A stretch of 57,941 bases of DNA from Dehalococcoidia bacterium (GCA_009838465.1 VXRN01000050.1:1-57941), one strand, 5' to 3'; positions 26,416-37,754 are shown, counted from the first letter of the stretch. The notes: a model not told the origin generated them from the sequence alone. Program-made: numbers and translations.

Positions 26416-29383
26416 CGCCCAGCAGTATCGTCAAGGTCTGATCCACAATCCGGCCCCGCTCGCCGCCTTCCACCCTCAGCAGCGGGTTGTAGAGTGAAGT
26501 CCTTAGCCGCCGCCGCTCATCGGCGTTGACGGCGGCGTTGGGAAAGCGGTCCAGGAGCGCCTGGGCCTCTTCAGCGAACGCCAGCGCGCTCACTCCAGCC
26601 GCTTGGAGCGCAAAGTCCTCCTTCAACGTCCAATATACTCCGAACGCCCTTGGGGGCAGGCTGCTTTCCCTCTCAGCGGTCACGGCGTCTTCCTTCTCTT
26701 TGGCGAGGGCCCCCAGCATATCCATCGCCGCGAGTCCGGTAGTCGTGCGCTCTTCGAGGCCCTTCAGCACGGTCTCTGCGCGTTCCTTGAGAGGCCGCAG
26801 CACGGCTTCCATTTCCGGCTCGCTCTCTGCTTCTGCCTGAAGGCCGCGCACCAGGTTGAATACCTTGGCCTCGTCCGGCCCCGACTCCTTACGCAGAGCG
26901 GTGAGGGTGCGAAGGTCGAAGGTCACGATCTTGGTCAGGTTGCCCAGACCGTACATCCCAGCCGACCCTTCCACGAGCAGTCGGGTCTTGTGCGCCAGGT
27001 CCGCCACGAAGTCGGGACGGTCGGCATAAGCATTGCGGACGACGGCGTAGAGCTGCGTGAGACGCCTGAAAGTGTCCATATAGCCGCGCAACTCAGCGGA
27101 CGGCGAGAGTATCTCCCAGAGCGCCTCTATCTCCTTGTACGCCAAGAAGAACTCCTTGCGAGCGTCGGGGTCCAGAAAGCGCGTGTACACGACCTGCTCC
27201 AATCGCTCGTCCGCCCATACATCGGCGGCGTAGGCTGCCCCCGTCTCGGCCACTCTGTCGCCACTCTCATAGTCGAGATAACTCGTCCTGGCCCTTGCGA
27301 TCTTGTCCTGGAAGTCGCGCGTCAGCAGGTCCAGGTCCTCTATCACACCGCTAACATCGGAAGAGTCGAACTGCAACGCCTTCCTCAACTCGCGCAGCAC
27401 GCCCACGAAGTCCACGACGAGTCCGATGGGCTTGCTGATGCCTGTCCCGTCCACATACGGCCGGTTCACTCGCGCAATCGCCTGCAAGAGAACATGATCC
27501 CGCATCGGCTTGTCCAGGTACATGCAGTACAGCAAGGGCGCGTCGAAGCCGGTCAGCAGCTTGTCGGTGACGATGAGCAGCCTCGGATCCTCGCTCGCTC
27601 TCTTGAACATCAGGCGGACGTCCTTCTCCCGCTCCTCGGAAAGCTGAAGCTCGGCGACAAGGGACCTCTCCACAACGTCGTTGGCGCTCTCCGAGTACAC
27701 CGGCACTATCCACTCCGGCGGCAGCAGCTTGTCCAGCGCGCGCTTGTACTTGGCGCAGGCTTCGCGGTTGACGGCTACCAGAAATGCCTTGTAGCCGAGG
27801 GGAAGCACATTCTCCCGGAAGTGCTGGGCTACGAACGCAGCGACCTTCTCGACTCTGACGTCGGCGGTGAGGAAGGTCCTGAGACCCACGGCCCGGTCCA
27901 GGACGCGGTTGAGTTCGTCAACGTCGGTGACGCCTTCCATCTCGGCTAAAGCGAAGAACTCCCGGTCGAGCTGCCCGGCGGGCACGGTCATCTCGCTGGG
28001 CGCCATCATGTGGCGTATGGGCAGCGTTGTCTCGTCCTTGATGGACTCAGCTATCGAGTACTTGTCCAGGTAGCCCTGCTCGTCGTCGGCCCCGAATATC
28101 TTGAAAGTGCCCTCGCCGTGCTCCGTTCGCGCGATGGGCGTGCCGGTAAACCCAATGATGGTGGAGTTGGGCAGCGCGGCCATGAGATACGTGCCAAGCT
28201 CCCTGGCCACGGAGCGATGCGCCTCGTCTATGAACACGTAGATGTTGCCGCGGAGATTGGCGTCCTTCTCGATGCCCTCGAACTTGTGAATCATCGAGAT
28301 GATCAGACCTCTCCGATCGGTAGCGAGAAGCTCCCGCAGTTGTTCCTTCGAGCCGGCGCGCCAGACGGCGATATCCTGCTGCTGCATATCGCCGAGCAGC
28401 CGTTCGACCCATCCCGCAAGCTGGCCCTCCAGTTCCGTTCGATCCACTACAACCACCACCGTTGGGTTGCCGAACTCCTCCTTATCCTCCAGGACCAGGC
28501 GAGCGGCGGTGAGTAGCGTGAAGGTCTTGCCAGAGCCCTGAGTGTGCCAGACGAGACCCCGGCGTTTCACCTTCTCGGCGCAGCGTTCGACGATGCGGTC
28601 CACTGCGCGTTGCTGATGCTGGCGCAGCACGGTCTTAAGTGTCTCACCGTCCTCGACATAGAAGAGAATCCAGTCGCGCAAAGTACGCAGGAAGTCCTTC
28701 GGCTCGAAGAAGGACTGGACGGCGAAGCGGTAATTCTCTTCTTGGGTCTCCTTCCACCGCGCCATGTATCGGCGCGACAGGTTCCAGGTGACGCCATACC
28801 AGTAGTCTAGGAGGTGGGTCACATTGAAGAGTTGCGCCGCGCCCATCAGCTCGGGCGTCTCGAACTCGTAACGGCGCAGTTGCGTGATACCCCGCTCGAT
28901 GGCGTCAGCGTCCGTCGGGTTCTTGTGCTCGACGATGGCGACCGGCACGCCGTTGACCACGAACATCACGTCTGCGCGGCTGCCCTTGCGGGCGGGCGGC
29001 TTGAGCCGCCATTCCCATGTCACGTGCAGGACATTGGCAGACGGGTCGTCGAAGTCGATAAGCCTGACATGCCGATGGCGCTGCTCGGTCTCGTCGTACC
29101 ACTGCCGCTCCCCCCGCAGCCAAGCTAGCATCTGACGGTTGCCATCGATGGTCGGAGGAAGCGCCTGGATGTTTTCCACTACCGACCAGACGGCGTCGTC
29201 CGTCATCCATGGGTTGAAGCGATGCAGCGCCTCTTCCAGCACGCCGCGAAACAGTGGCCCTGCCTCGCCCCCTCGCATGGCAAGAGCGTTCGATGGCGGC
29301 AGCGGTGTCCAGCCGATCTCCGCCGCGTGGCGGACCATAGGGAACTGGACGGAGCCTGCTTCTGTGATTTTGAATTCAGTCAT
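26393..29383 (-). CDS. hsdR: Type I restriction enzyme, R subunit
   Basis: 996 residues, a usual HsdR length. The N-terminal nuclease has [22 protein letters not shown] (Asp and Glu-x-Lys of the PD-(D/E)XK fold, about residues 134-155). The motor follows with [13 protein letters not shown] (Walker A), FIDEAHRS (DEAH box), GFTGTPIA and, in the second lobe, [14 protein letters not shown] and [11 protein letters not shown] helical C-terminus binds the methylase. It translocates and cuts unmethylated DNA with HsdM and HsdS. Unlike the common hsdRMS or hsdMSR order, two accessory genes separate it from hsdS. Confidence 0.95.
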   Translation of the reverse strand: MTEFKITEAGSVQFPMVRHAAEIGWTPLPPSNALAMRGGEAGPLFRGVLEEALHRFNPWMTDDAVWSVVENIQALPPTIDGNRQMLAWLRGERQWYDETEQRHRHVRLIDFDDPSANVLHVTWEWRLKPPARKGSRADVMFVVNGVPVAIVEHKNPTDADAIERGITQLRRYEFETPELMGAAQLFNVTHLLDYWYGVTWNLSRRYMARWKETQEENYRFAVQSFFEPKDFLRTLRDWILFYVEDGETLKTVLRQHQQRAVDRIVERCAEKVKRRGLVWHTQGSGKTFTLLTAARLVLEDKEEFGNPTVVVVVDRTELEGQLAGWVERLLGDMQQQDIAVWRAGSKEQLRELLATDRRGLIISMIHKFEGIEKDANLRGNIYVFIDEAHRSVARELGTYLMAALPNSTIIGFTGTPIARTEHGEGTFKIFGADDEQGYLDKYSIAESIKDETTLPIRHMMAPSEMTVPAGQLDREFFALAEMEGVTDVDELNRVLDRAVGLRTFLTADVRVEKVAAFVAQHFRENVLPLGYKAFLVAVNREACAKYKRALDKLLPPEWIVPVYSESANDVVERSLVAELQLSEEREKDVRLMFKRASEDPRLLIVTDKLLTGFDAPLLYCMYLDKPMRDHVLLQAIARVNRPYVDGTGISKPIGLVVDFVGVLRELRKALQFDSSDVSGVIEDLDLLTRDFQDKIARARTSYLDYESGDRVAETGAAYAADVWADERLEQVVYTRFLDPDARKEFFLAYKEIEALWEILSPSAELRGYMDTFRRLTQLYAVVRNAYADRPDFVADLAHKTRLLVEGSAGMYGLGNLTKIVTFDLRTLTALRKESGPDEAKVFNLVRGLQAEAESEPEMEAVLRPLKERAETVLKGLEERTTTGLAAMDMLGALAKEKEDAVTAERESSLPPRAFGVYWTLKEDFALQAAGVSALAFAEEAQALLDRFPNAAVNADERRRLRTSLYNPLLRVEGGERGRIVDQTLTILLGGGSDADI

Positions 29384-29427
29384 GGCTGAGGCCCATATCT
29401 CACCCCCAATTACGCCCTCTAAAGGCC

Positions 29428-29529
29428 CCCATCGTGCCTCTATCTCGCCCCCGATGATGCTTAGCTAAGATGCCTCTCATAATGCCCCCAAGAGGCCGTT
29501 TCTCGCTCCCATCGCGCCCCTATCTCGCC
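29428..29529. repeat. Pair of imperfect 22-bp direct repeats before hsdR
   Basis: Copies at 29428-29449 and 29508-29529 differ at two positions (CCCATCGTGCCTCTATCTCG against CCCATCGCGCCCCTATCTCG over the first 20). They are 80 bp apart. The second overlaps the end of the AlbA_2 gene. C-runs recur about every ten bases between them. Confidence 0.5.
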
Positions 29530-30932
29530 GTCTGCCTACGCATCCAGCGCGTCAGTGGTCCGCGATGCGTGGATACGATTAACCCTTGGTCTCTCAGCTC
29601 CTCCAGCGTCCTTCGCACCTGACGGTCGCTGACCCCGGGACCCAAACGGGCGTGAATCTCACGGCGCGTCAGACCATTCTCTGCACTGTCCAGCAAGGCG
29701 AGAATCGTCCCCTGACGTTCGGCTGGACCGCTCAAGCCGCTGGGAACAGGTTGGGGCACGAACCGGCTGTGACGGAACCGTACGGTGACAGTCCCGCCGT
29801 CATCCTCGATCTCCGGGACCGGAAGGCCGGCGCTGCTCGTTAGGTCTGCCATCTTCAGCGTTCCACCTCCCCACTCCTCTATGATCCCACGCCGGTAGAA
29901 TGTGCGGGCAATCAGCGGATTCCACGGCCGCGACTCGTGCGGCGAGAACAGATCCTCCGGAGTCAGGCCGAAATGTAGCGAGCCGGAGGATGTGACCTCT
30001 AGGCGGTCGTCGTAGACTGCTACGCCAACGGAGCCGCCGCCGATGACGTAGTCGCGATGGCATAGAGCGTTCGCGAGCGCCTCGCGCGTGGCAAGAGGCG
30101 GGTAGAGAGGCTCGTCGATCCTCTCGAACCGGTCCTGCTCGAACCGCCCGGCGATGGGCAAGGTTTCCCGCAGGAAGCGCTCGGCGTTGGCGAGAAGCGT
30201 GAAGGCGTTGCCGTTGAATTGACGGTTGTCCAGAAACTCCATCTTGTCGAGCCCCCGGAAACGAGCAACACGAAGCAAGCACTGGGGCATCTCGAATTCG
30301 AGCCGATCCGTGTTGCCGAACAGCACCACCGCTGCCTGAAGCAACACTCCATCACGCAGAAGGCCAAGTCCGCGCAGTAAGTCGAAAGGGTCTCTGCTTA
30401 CGGGCTCCTCAAGCCGCCCGCGCTGGACAGCTTCAGAGACCGTCCGTCGAATCTCCGCCATGTCTAGGTCGTCAACCGACCACCCTACGGCAGGCTGGTT
30501 CTCCCAGCGCTGCTGGCTGTGCATCCGCTCGAAGAGCATCCGGTTGTACTCGTCGGCGGACATTGCCACCGTGGTGTTCCCGACGCGACGGTAGGCGCTG
30601 CCGCGGTAGGAGTAAGGCCTGGATGCTCCCTGGCTCGTGCTGACCACGATGACTTCACGGACGCCGTCCACGGGGACCCTCTCGACCGTAGGAAACACCG
30701 GAGGATCAATACGCCGAAGCTCGGCGCTCAGCTCCTCAATGGTGCGCTCGCTGGCCTGCTGGCCCACTACTGCTCCGTCCGGGGTGACACCGAATAGCAC
30801 CCGCCCACCACCCTGATTCAGGAAGGCACACACCGTCTTACCCGCCTCTCGGCGTGTTCCGGTCGTCTCCTTGAACTCCAGCATCTCCGACTCGCCGGAG
30901 GTAGAGAGGCTTATGACGTGGTCCATGTTCAT
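29520..30932 (-). CDS. AlbA_2 (Schlafen-like) ATP-binding protein with winged helix
   Basis: 470 residues. The AlbA_2 domain is at 10-130: ESEMLEFKETTGTRREAGKTVCAFLNQGGGRVLFGV, then SRPYSYRGSAYRRVGNTT. The middle part (NALCHRDYVIGGGSVGVAVYDDRLEVTSSG, FYRRGIIEEWGGGTLKM) is the RecG/GHKL-like ATP-binding region of the same family. The C-terminal 60 residues form a winged helix-turn-helix (GLTRREIHARLG, SDRQVRRTLEEL). Such proteins are usually called transcriptional regulators or Schlafen-like nucleases. Embedded between hsdS and hsdR, it may regulate the restriction operon or add a second defence function. Confidence 0.85.
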   Translation of the reverse strand: MNMDHVISLSTSGESEMLEFKETTGTRREAGKTVCAFLNQGGGRVLFGVTPDGAVVGQQASERTIEELSAELRRIDPPVFPTVERVPVDGVREVIVVSTSQGASRPYSYRGSAYRRVGNTTVAMSADEYNRMLFERMHSQQRWENQPAVGWSVDDLDMAEIRRTVSEAVQRGRLEEPVSRDPFDLLRGLGLLRDGVLLQAAVVLFGNTDRLEFEMPQCLLRVARFRGLDKMEFLDNRQFNGNAFTLLANAERFLRETLPIAGRFEQDRFERIDEPLYPPLATREALANALCHRDYVIGGGSVGVAVYDDRLEVTSSGSLHFGLTPEDLFSPHESRPWNPLIARTFYRRGIIEEWGGGTLKMADLTSSAGLPVPEIEDDGGTVTVRFRHSRFVPQPVPSGLSGPAERQGTILALLDSAENGLTRREIHARLGPGVSDRQVRRTLEELRDQGLIVSTHRGPLTRWMRRQTAR

Positions 30933-30964
30933 CAGTTACTCACATGTAGTGAACCCGCTCACGG

Positions 30965-31867
30965 TCATCTCCAACTCGGAACCCTGAGGAGTTGCGATTG
31001 GCTGACGGGGATTTGAAGCCCATACCGCTCCATTAATCTTGCTACCAGCTCGGTAAGCCAAGACTGAGCATGAGGACTGATAACCACCTCGTGAATCAAA
31101 TCAACAGGATTGACTTCGTAACCGAGACCTACATCGCAAATATCTCTTGAGTAGTCAGGAACCTTCACGTCATCTCTATCGGGATGAGCAGGATCCGGCA
31201 CATAAGGGGTGGCAGACATAATAGCCCTTACTTCGCGCTCATCTTGGAATTCGATTCGCTTATGAAAATAAGGAGCCGCAAGACTCAGAGGCATTTCTTT
31301 GGTCCGATATGGAATATACTCAACTCTCGCTACTATGTCGGGAAGGCGGCTGCGGCTGGGGAAACTATGTACAAGGGACTTGAAGTCGGATTTGATAGCA
31401 AGTTCGTACTTTTCACCATGCCGGGGAGTTTGATTCCACATTGCTTCCGATTCGTGCTCACCTTCACGCCAACAGTTTAGGAGCGTAAACCGCCTTTCCA
31501 CTTGGGAGTGTCCACCTATGATCTGTTTCCACGAGCGAGCTGCTTCCTTCTCACTCAGGTATCTATCCCCGGTGACCGGGTCCGTACGCCCATTGTTGTC
31601 GCCATGCTCGATCAAGCTGTCAAGCAACCTTAGAGTCGGTTCCGACCAAGCCCCTTCAAAGGGATCGTCCAGCTTATCTGCCCTGGTGAAAAACAGTTGC
31701 CGTGTTTCTAGCATAGATACGAACTTAGCAAAGGTCATGTACCGCCACAGCTGTGCATCTACTGGAGGGATATCAAGAGTATGTATCGGGCCTCCAATGC
31801 TTTTGCCCCATACACCAGGGTTGATGTACGGCTTAAGATTCGGAATATCGAAAAGACTTCGTATCAC
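30965..31867 (-). CDS. DUF2971-family protein
   Basis: 300 residues. Its GTG start at 31867 overlaps the hsdS stop (GTGA). The family pattern is present: LWRYMTFAKFVSMLETRQLFFTRADKLDDPFEG near residue 40, LLNCWREGEHESEAMWNQ near 130, and FQDEREVRAIMS near 210. DUF2971 proteins are uncharacterised and often encoded in defence islands and beside restriction genes. Translation coupled to hsdS suggests it is made in step with the specificity subunit. Confidence 0.8.
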   Translation of the reverse strand: MIRSLFDIPNLKPYINPGVWGKSIGGPIHTLDIPPVDAQLWRYMTFAKFVSMLETRQLFFTRADKLDDPFEGAWSEPTLRLLDSLIEHGDNNGRTDPVTGDRYLSEKEAARSWKQIIGGHSQVERRFTLLNCWREGEHESEAMWNQTPRHGEKYELAIKSDFKSLVHSFPSRSRLPDIVARVEYIPYRTKEMPLSLAAPYFHKRIEFQDEREVRAIMSATPYVPDPAHPDRDDVKVPDYSRDICDVGLGYEVNPVDLIHEVVISPHAQSWLTELVARLMERYGLQIPVSQSQLLRVPSWR

Positions 31868-33177
31868 TTCTGTTTCTCTCTATCCAATTCGACAGGTAAG
31901 GAGTCCAGTTCCCCCACCCGTATCTCCCCAGTCATCAGCTTGTGCAGCAGCGCCTTGAACAACTCTTCCAGCACGGCCCGCTTCCGGCGGTGCAATTCTA
32001 TCTTGCGATCAATCGCATCGAGGACGGAGACAATCTCCCCTTGCTCACTGAGGGTGGGAGGTAACGGAAGCAGCAGACTGTCTATCGCTGCTGTGTTCAG
32101 GTTAAACTTTCCATCCGAGGCTGAAATTGCTCGGCCAGCCACAATGCTGGTTCCAAGCTCGGAGCCGAAGAAGGAAGCCGCGAAGTGGGGGACTACGAAA
32201 TCGGGCTTCACCTTAGCGCGAATCAGATACGATGCGAACAGCGAGTTGGCGGGATAGCCGCCATAGACAGCACACGAACCAAGACGATCCAGTACCCCAT
32301 TCGTCCGGATGAAGAGCAGATCGCCGTCTTCAAGACAATACTTTGCGGCATCAACGCCTGTGAGGGTGCAGTATTTGAGATCATCCGAGGTGATTCGCTG
32401 CGGTTCAATATTCGGAATGCGAAGCACGGGGTGATCGGATACGTCATACGTACATCGTACCGATGTGCCGTATTGAAGTCTCTCGCGCACCGACGCAAAG
32501 TTGACGACCTCCCAACTCTCTGGCACCGGCCCAATCTCCGTCTCCTTCTGCTCCTCGCCCCGCAGTCCGCGTGTGAACAGCGTCCCCATAGCGGCGCGTT
32601 TGAGGTTCGTCGTTGCCTTGACCGCCTGGGATTCAATAGCCTTCAGCCGTTGAATCATCTCCAATGAGTCAGCGATGGTGGTTTGTGCTTCAGGATTAAA
32701 CTCTGGGATCGGAAGGTCGAGGATTACATCAACAGGTATACGCTGCCGACCAGTCGCGCCCTCCATCCGCTCGGCTACGTGATGGCGGACATCGGGATGC
32801 AGCAAGTAGAAGAACAATAGCCGTCGGTCATGCTCTCCATTAAAGGGTCGAAGTGGAATAATCTCCGTTGTTCCGAACCCAAAAGGTGTTGGGAGTTCAG
32901 TCGCAATCGCCTGTTTGCCGTTCTCGAACGACGGCGTAATCTTGGCAACAAGGATGTCACCACGCTCAAAGTAGGTTCCGCTTCTGATCTCACCTAGTGT
33001 CCTCATTGTGTATTTGGGCGTATATTCACCACCTTGTGGGATAGCGTTCATTGGAGCGAATGGAATCGAGGACGGCGAGGTCATATCAAGGCCACGAGGC
33101 TTTTTCGTGACTTCGTAGGCATCGCCCAAGCGCACCCACCGACGACCTCCAGGAAGTTCGGTATCAAGCAGGCTCAT
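31864..33177 (-). CDS. hsdS: Type I restriction enzyme, specificity subunit
   Basis: 437 residues from the ATG at 33177, which follows GGAG and overlaps the hsdM end by 14 bases. Two target-recognition domains are visible: the first begins near [17 protein letters not shown] and the second near [19 protein letters not shown]. Each ends in a helical spacer ([64 protein letters not shown]). The conserved EQ/AI spacer motif is typical. The bipartite recognition sequence cannot be predicted by eye. Confidence 0.93.
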   Translation of the reverse strand: MSLLDTELPGGRRWVRLGDAYEVTKKPRGLDMTSPSSIPFAPMNAIPQGGEYTPKYTMRTLGEIRSGTYFERGDILVAKITPSFENGKQAIATELPTPFGFGTTEIIPLRPFNGEHDRRLLFFYLLHPDVRHHVAERMEGATGRQRIPVDVILDLPIPEFNPEAQTTIADSLEMIQRLKAIESQAVKATTNLKRAAMGTLFTRGLRGEEQKETEIGPVPESWEVVNFASVRERLQYGTSVRCTYDVSDHPVLRIPNIEPQRITSDDLKYCTLTGVDAAKYCLEDGDLLFIRTNGVLDRLGSCAVYGGYPANSLFASYLIRAKVKPDFVVPHFAASFFGSELGTSIVAGRAISASDGKFNLNTAAIDSLLLPLPPTLSEQGEIVSVLDAIDRKIELHRRKRAVLEELFKALLHKLMTGEIRVGELDSLPVELDREKQK

Positions 33178-35017
33178 CACCAACTCCTTCCAAGAGTTTA
33201 TGCAGCGATGCTGAAAGTTGCTGGGCTTCCTCATCGAGAGTGGCAAGTTCCGCTAGAAGGCCCCGAACCGAACCCACATCTGTGGAGCTAGTCTGCCCCA
33301 CCCACCTACTAGGACTCAGGTTGTAGTCTGCCTCCTCCGCCTGCTCACGTGTGATGACGGCCACTTCGCCCTCCACCGGCTCGCCCTTGAGAAACATCGC
33401 CGCTATCGGCTGGATGTCGTCCTGTGGAATGAAATTCTTGGGACGGCCCTTGCCAACGCGACGGCTGGCGTTGACCAGCACGATCTTGTCCCTGCGGGCC
33501 TCCGGCTTGCGCTTCGACAGCACGACGATGATGCCGGCGGCGCTGGTGTTGTAGAAGAGGTTGTCCGGCAATAGGATAACGCCGTCTATCAGGTCGCGCT
33601 CCACAAACCACTTGCGGATGTTGCGCTCACGGTCCTCGTGTCTCGCGCCTGAGCCGCGCGTCACTGCTCCGGTGTCCAGCACCACCGCCGCGCGCCCGCG
33701 CTCGTTTAGGCAAGCCAGCGTGTGCTGGAGCCAGGCCCAGTCGCCCCTGCCGGTGGTAACGCCTCCGGCGGCGCGGAAGCGGTCGAACGAGTCGTTCTCG
33801 AAGATGTCCCGGTTGAAGTCCTGGTTCCACATTGGATTGGCGACCACGACGTCGTGGCCTGTGATGCGCCCCGCGGCGTCCTTGAACTTGGGATTGATCA
33901 TAGTGTCGCCGCGCTCTATCTGCACCTCCATGTCGTGGATGATCGCGTTCATGTGGGCGACCGCGTAGCTGTCGGCCTGCAACTCCTGCCCGTACAGCCT
34001 GAGGGGAACGCGGCTCGTGGGATCGGCCTCCCGGGCGACCAGCTGGAGCTTGATGAGCAGTCCCGCCGAGCCGCAGGCGTAGTCGTGGCACGTCTCGCCC
34101 GGCCTAGGGCGCATGATGTGGGCCATGAGGAAGCCGACCTCGGTTGGGGTGAAGAACTCACCCGCGCTCTGGCCGGAGCCTTCCGCGAACTTGCGGAGAA
34201 GGTACTCGTAGGCGCGACCCAGGAAGTCGGGCTGCACATCGGCTAGGCCCAGTCGGTAGCGGGGGTCGGAGAAGGTCTCGACTACGGCAGAGAGTCGGGC
34301 CGGGTTGAGGTCGCGCTCTCCGTTGCGCTCAGACGCGAAATCCACCAGGTCTATGACGCCTGAGAGCGTGGGGTTGTAGCGCACGACGGCGCGCACGGCG
34401 CTGGTCAGATGCTCGCCGATGTCGCGGGGCCGGGTACTGCGCCCCCGGGCGTCGAGGGGCCAGTCGTGTGCCTCCCGACCGCTGACCACGCTCCACCGGG
34501 CCTCCGGCGGCAGGTAGAAGCGGAGCAGGCCATGGTCGCTCTCCGCGATCTCCTGCGCGATTGCCCTGTCTCCGAATTCCTGGGTCAGTCGCTCGATCTC
34601 GTCGTCGAACACGTCGGAGAGACGCTTGAGGAAGAGGAGAGGCAGCAGGTAGTCTTTGAACTTGGCCGCGTCCTTCGCGCCCCTGATCGAGCAGGCGGAG
34701 TCCCAGAGCATCTGCTCCATCGGCTTTGTGGTGGGGACGGGCGTCTGGCGCCTGCGGGAGCGCCGCCGGGTCACGTGGGCCGCGGACTCGGCCTCATCAA
34801 GGGATGGAGCGTCTGAATCAATTCCGGCTTCAGCGGCAAGCGCGGCTATCGCCGTCCGCGCCGCCCTCTGCGGCCTCGTGACGCCGCCTTCCCAGCGGTT
34901 CACGGTGGTGAACGAAACACCAAGCCGCTCGGCGAGCTGTTCCTGCGTCAGATCCAACCTCGCACGGATGGCCTGCAAAGTTGGAATGATTGACTGTATA
35001 TCTGCTATATTTGCCAT
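33164..35017 (-). CDS. hsdM: Type I restriction enzyme, methylase subunit with N-terminal XRE domain
   Basis: 617 residues from the ATG at 35017. This start is supported by a promoter whose -10 box ends six bases before it (leaderless). Residues 14-60 form an XRE helix-turn-helix ([25 protein letters not shown]), then an arginine-rich linker, then the HsdM N-terminal helical domain ([35 protein letters not shown] region). In the methylase fold, SAM motif I is [11 protein letters not shown] and the catalytic motif is NPMWNQDF, the N6-adenine NPP(F/Y) position. The fused regulator domain suggests that the methylase represses its own promoter. Usual HsdM proteins lack it. Confidence 0.93.
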   Translation of the reverse strand: MANIADIQSIIPTLQAIRARLDLTQEQLAERLGVSFTTVNRWEGGVTRPQRAARTAIAALAAEAGIDSDAPSLDEAESAAHVTRRRSRRRQTPVPTTKPMEQMLWDSACSIRGAKDAAKFKDYLLPLLFLKRLSDVFDDEIERLTQEFGDRAIAQEIAESDHGLLRFYLPPEARWSVVSGREAHDWPLDARGRSTRPRDIGEHLTSAVRAVVRYNPTLSGVIDLVDFASERNGERDLNPARLSAVVETFSDPRYRLGLADVQPDFLGRAYEYLLRKFAEGSGQSAGEFFTPTEVGFLMAHIMRPRPGETCHDYACGSAGLLIKLQLVAREADPTSRVPLRLYGQELQADSYAVAHMNAIIHDMEVQIERGDTMINPKFKDAAGRITGHDVVVANPMWNQDFNRDIFENDSFDRFRAAGGVTTGRGDWAWLQHTLACLNERGRAAVVLDTGAVTRGSGARHEDRERNIRKWFVERDLIDGVILLPDNLFYNTSAAGIIVVLSKRKPEARRDKIVLVNASRRVGKGRPKNFIPQDDIQPIAAMFLKGEPVEGEVAVITREQAEEADYNLSPSRWVGQTSSTDVGSVRGLLAELATLDEEAQQLSASLHKLLEGVGDEPA

Positions 35018-35023
35018 GTTTGC

Positions 35024-35053
35024 ATTATAGGTGGCTGCTAATGAGATGGTCAA
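35024..35053 (-). promoter_or_regulatory. Leaderless promoter of the hsd operon
   Basis: TTGACC (35053-35048), 18-base spacer, perfect TATAAT (35029-35024), then six bases to the hsdM ATG. Transcription would start at or within one base of the start codon; no ribosome site is present. The spacer contains the ATG of the divergent pentapeptide gene. Confidence 0.6.
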
Positions 35054-36507
35054 GACACTTGGTTCCCCGCGTGGCTCGAAGTGCGAGATTCTATGACTGG
35101 CTAAAACATGTCCTTCCTGCCTGGATTTGGGTAACGCTGTTGATTGCGCTGCTCCTCTTGATCGGGGCCATTCTCTCATATCGGTACTGGGATTGGCTAA
35201 CTTCCCCGCCTGAGTCCGGCAGTACGACTATCCGCAACATCGTCCTTATACTGGCAGGATTTGTTGCTCTCGTCTTGGCTCTGTGGCGAGGCGCTATAGG
35301 TGAGCGCCAAGCGGCAGCATCTGAGCAATCCGTTCTGGACGGGCGATACCAGCGGGGAATCGAGATGCTTGCGAGCGACAGCCTCTCGGCTCGCCTGGGT
35401 GGTATATACTCGCTCCAGAACTTGGCCGAGAGTCATGCAGAACAGTATCACATCCAAATCATGAGGGTCTTCTGTGCCTTTGTTCGTTACCCGCCACCGT
35501 ATGATAGCGATCAGGCCGAACGAGACTCCGGCAGAGCTGAGGCCGACGCTAACCCAAGAAAACACGTACATGGTCGTCCCCGGGCACGGGCGGATGTTCA
35601 AGCCGTAATGGACGCTATCGGGTTACGCGGTGAGGCTGGAATTGCCATCGAGAAACGGACCGGTTTCAAGATAGACCTCAGCGGTGCGGACTTGTCGTGG
35701 GCATATCTCGAGAAAGCGAACCTCTCCAACGCAGACCTGACGTTTACGAACCTGTTTCGCGCCGTGTTTTACGAATGGCGGCGAGGATTGCCGCCGCCTT
35801 TTAGTCCCTTCTACTTGAGGCTACAGGAGACCAACCCCCTTGCGGAGAGATGGCAACCCGACAACTACGCCAACGAGAAAGGCTGGAGGCAGACGTACAC
35901 CGCCAACCTCTCCGGTGCAGACCTCTCCTACGCAGACCTGTCACGGGCCAGGATGGAGCACGTCAAATTGTCGGGGGCTCAAATCAGAGAGGCAACCCTA
36001 TCCGGTACCCGTCTCGGCTTTGCCAACCTGCGTGAGGCCAATCTATTCGAATCGGATTTGTCTCCTCTCGGACCGTTGCATACCGACTTGTCGGGAGCAG
36101 ACCTGACAGACGCGAGTTTGAGAGGCAGCAAATGTCTTGGTGTTGAGATGACAGCGACAGTTCTTCGTGGGGCCAGATTCTCCGGGGCAGAACTCTGGGC
36201 CACCTCGCTCAGCAGCGCTGAACTTACAGACAACGGGAAACATCCGCCAGTCGGTCTCACTCAAGAGCAACTAGACCAGTCCAGCACCCCGATGGAGGGA
36301 AACCGCCCTGATCTAGAGGGGGTCGTGGACCCCGTGACAGACGAGCGTTTGATCTGGCGCGATGATTCCACTACTCACGACGAAAAGCTTCGCCGAGCAG
36401 GTCTATGGAACCCGGAGGATGAGGAGGAAGAAGATCGGGACGATGAAGAGTGCAGAGACAATGTGGAGGATGAAGAGGGCGGGACGACGACCGCCACCCA
36501 AGAGTAG
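35041..36507 (+). CDS. Membrane-anchored pentapeptide-repeat protein
   Basis: 488 residues from the ATG at 35041 (AGGTGG six bases upstream). Two transmembrane helices lie at about 30-52 ([21 protein letters not shown] spans 21, shown as [16 protein letters not shown]) and 64-84 ([17 protein letters not shown]). A conserved cytoplasmic helix pair follows ([20 protein letters not shown]). From about 215 come pentapeptide repeats A(D/N)LxX in two blocks ([38 protein letters not shown]), forming a right-handed quadrilateral helix. The tail is strongly acidic. Pentapeptide proteins with this membrane front end are common and of unknown role. It is divergent from hsdM. Confidence 0.85.
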   Translation: MRWSRHLVPRVARSARFYDWLKHVLPAWIWVTLLIALLLLIGAILSYRYWDWLTSPPESGSTTIRNIVLILAGFVALVLALWRGAIGERQAAASEQSVLDGRYQRGIEMLASDSLSARLGGIYSLQNLAESHAEQYHIQIMRVFCAFVRYPPPYDSDQAERDSGRAEADANPRKHVHGRPRARADVQAVMDAIGLRGEAGIAIEKRTGFKIDLSGADLSWAYLEKANLSNADLTFTNLFRAVFYEWRRGLPPPFSPFYLRLQETNPLAERWQPDNYANEKGWRQTYTANLSGADLSYADLSRARMEHVKLSGAQIREATLSGTRLGFANLREANLFESDLSPLGPLHTDLSGADLTDASLRGSKCLGVEMTATVLRGARFSGAELWATSLSSAELTDNGKHPPVGLTQEQLDQSSTPMEGNRPDLEGVVDPVTDERLIWRDDSTTHDEKLRRAGLWNPEDEEEEDRDDEECRDNVEDEEGGTTTATQE

Positions 36508-37487
36508 CTGCTAGAAGGAACACACTGCCAAGCTACTGAAGGAGATATTGCCAAAATTCAGCCAGCGTCGTCGCAATTAGCCAACTAGACATTACCTGAA
36601 GACGGCAGCAACCCTATTTCTGCAGGCAATAATATAGTAGGTCGCTACGCATGGTGGGTATATTCCCCAACCAGTTCGCTACCTTTCGTCTGGTAGGTAC
36701 GATACTCGCCAAGGAACGCTCAGGATTCCGAAATTAGTGCCTATGACATCTTCCTAAAGAGCCATTCGGCACTGCTTGGTCTGCGCTCCCTGAACTCCAT
36801 CCACCCTTAATGCAGACTCGAACATCCGTATAAGTTTCTGATAACCGCGCTTTATCGGAAATCTGTCCTCAGCCATAGTCGTCAGGCCTGTCAATCACGC
36901 GCCGTTGCGCACGCCTCCCCATCAGTCTCAACCTGCGTCTGCTCTCCCCAGACGACATGTATAGTAATCTATAGGTCGTCGGCGCTGGCAGGAAAGCACT
37001 GGTGGACTTACCCAGGAAGCAAAGAGAGATTGCCGCTCCCAACGAAGGTCAGACCATTTCCCGGATACCGGCCTTGCGGGAGTACGACGATGGCACAGTG
37101 GACGGGACCTATCCCTCATATCTGGCCGATACTAGCGTCTTCAGGGCCTGGGCAAGACCGGGGTTCTTGACGAGGTGTAGGTGGGTTCTTACGGGGCTAT
37201 TACCTGGGGCGACGAGATGAACATGTGACGCCAAGCGCTGTATATGGAACTTACGGGCAAGACTTGGGAGGAACTGCCCGAGGCGGACAAGGCTGCAGTG
37301 GACGATGACTTAAGATCTGCCGATTCAATGGTTTGATCATCTGCATGCACATCACTGACCAGCGCCGGTGCAATCTGGCCGCCGCAGTTCCCGAACCGGG
37401 ACCCGAGAGACAGGGAAACTCCCGCTCGCCTATAATCATATAGTGAGAGCGAGCCGTCCAACGCAGGGGAAGGTGGAAGGTATCAGG
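36508..37487. other. Long region without an intact gene
   Basis: Nearly 1 kb. Near 37238-37335 a short frame reads like eroded coding sequence (MELTGKTWEELPEADKAAV, then a stop), suggesting decay. A 72-codon frame at 37002-37220 has no family features. No RNA gene seen. Confidence 0.45.
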
Positions 37488-37754
37488 ATGTCGACCGAAA
37501 CCATCATAATCCGCCCGGAAGACCTCCGCGAACTTCGTGAGATAGCCGCCGAGGAGGGGGTACGCGTGCAGAGCCTCGTCGACGAGGCCCTGTCGAACTT
37601 CCTGAGCAAGAAGTACAGAGAGCGATTCCCCGAGTTTGCGAAACTCATCGACGGAACCATCGAAAGGAACCGCAAACTCTACGAGATGCTGGCCAAAGAG
37701 GACGTATCCTTCCGTCGGTCAGGTCCTGAGAATCCATCCTCTGCTCATCACTGA
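37488..37754 (+). CDS. Ribbon-helix-helix-type antitoxin-like protein
   Basis: 88 residues from the ATG at 37488, preceded by AAGGTGG and AAGG. The start MSTETIIIRPEDLRELREIA, then EEGVRVQSLVDEALSNFLSKKYRE, fits a beta strand followed by two helices, the RHH DNA-binding fold of antitoxins and Arc/MetJ repressors. The C-terminal 45 residues (FPEFAKLIDGTIERNRKLYEML) would bind a toxin. No toxin gene follows: the next 480 bases have no convincing frame. It may be an orphan antitoxin or a regulator. Confidence 0.55.
   Translation: MSTETIIIRPEDLRELREIAAEEGVRVQSLVDEALSNFLSKKYRERFPEFAKLIDGTIERNRKLYEMLAKEDVSFRRSGPENPSSAHH

Noticed and set aside
26603..27949. 448-codon plus-strand frame
   Set aside because: Entirely antisense to hsdR, without family features; a product of GC-rich codon use.
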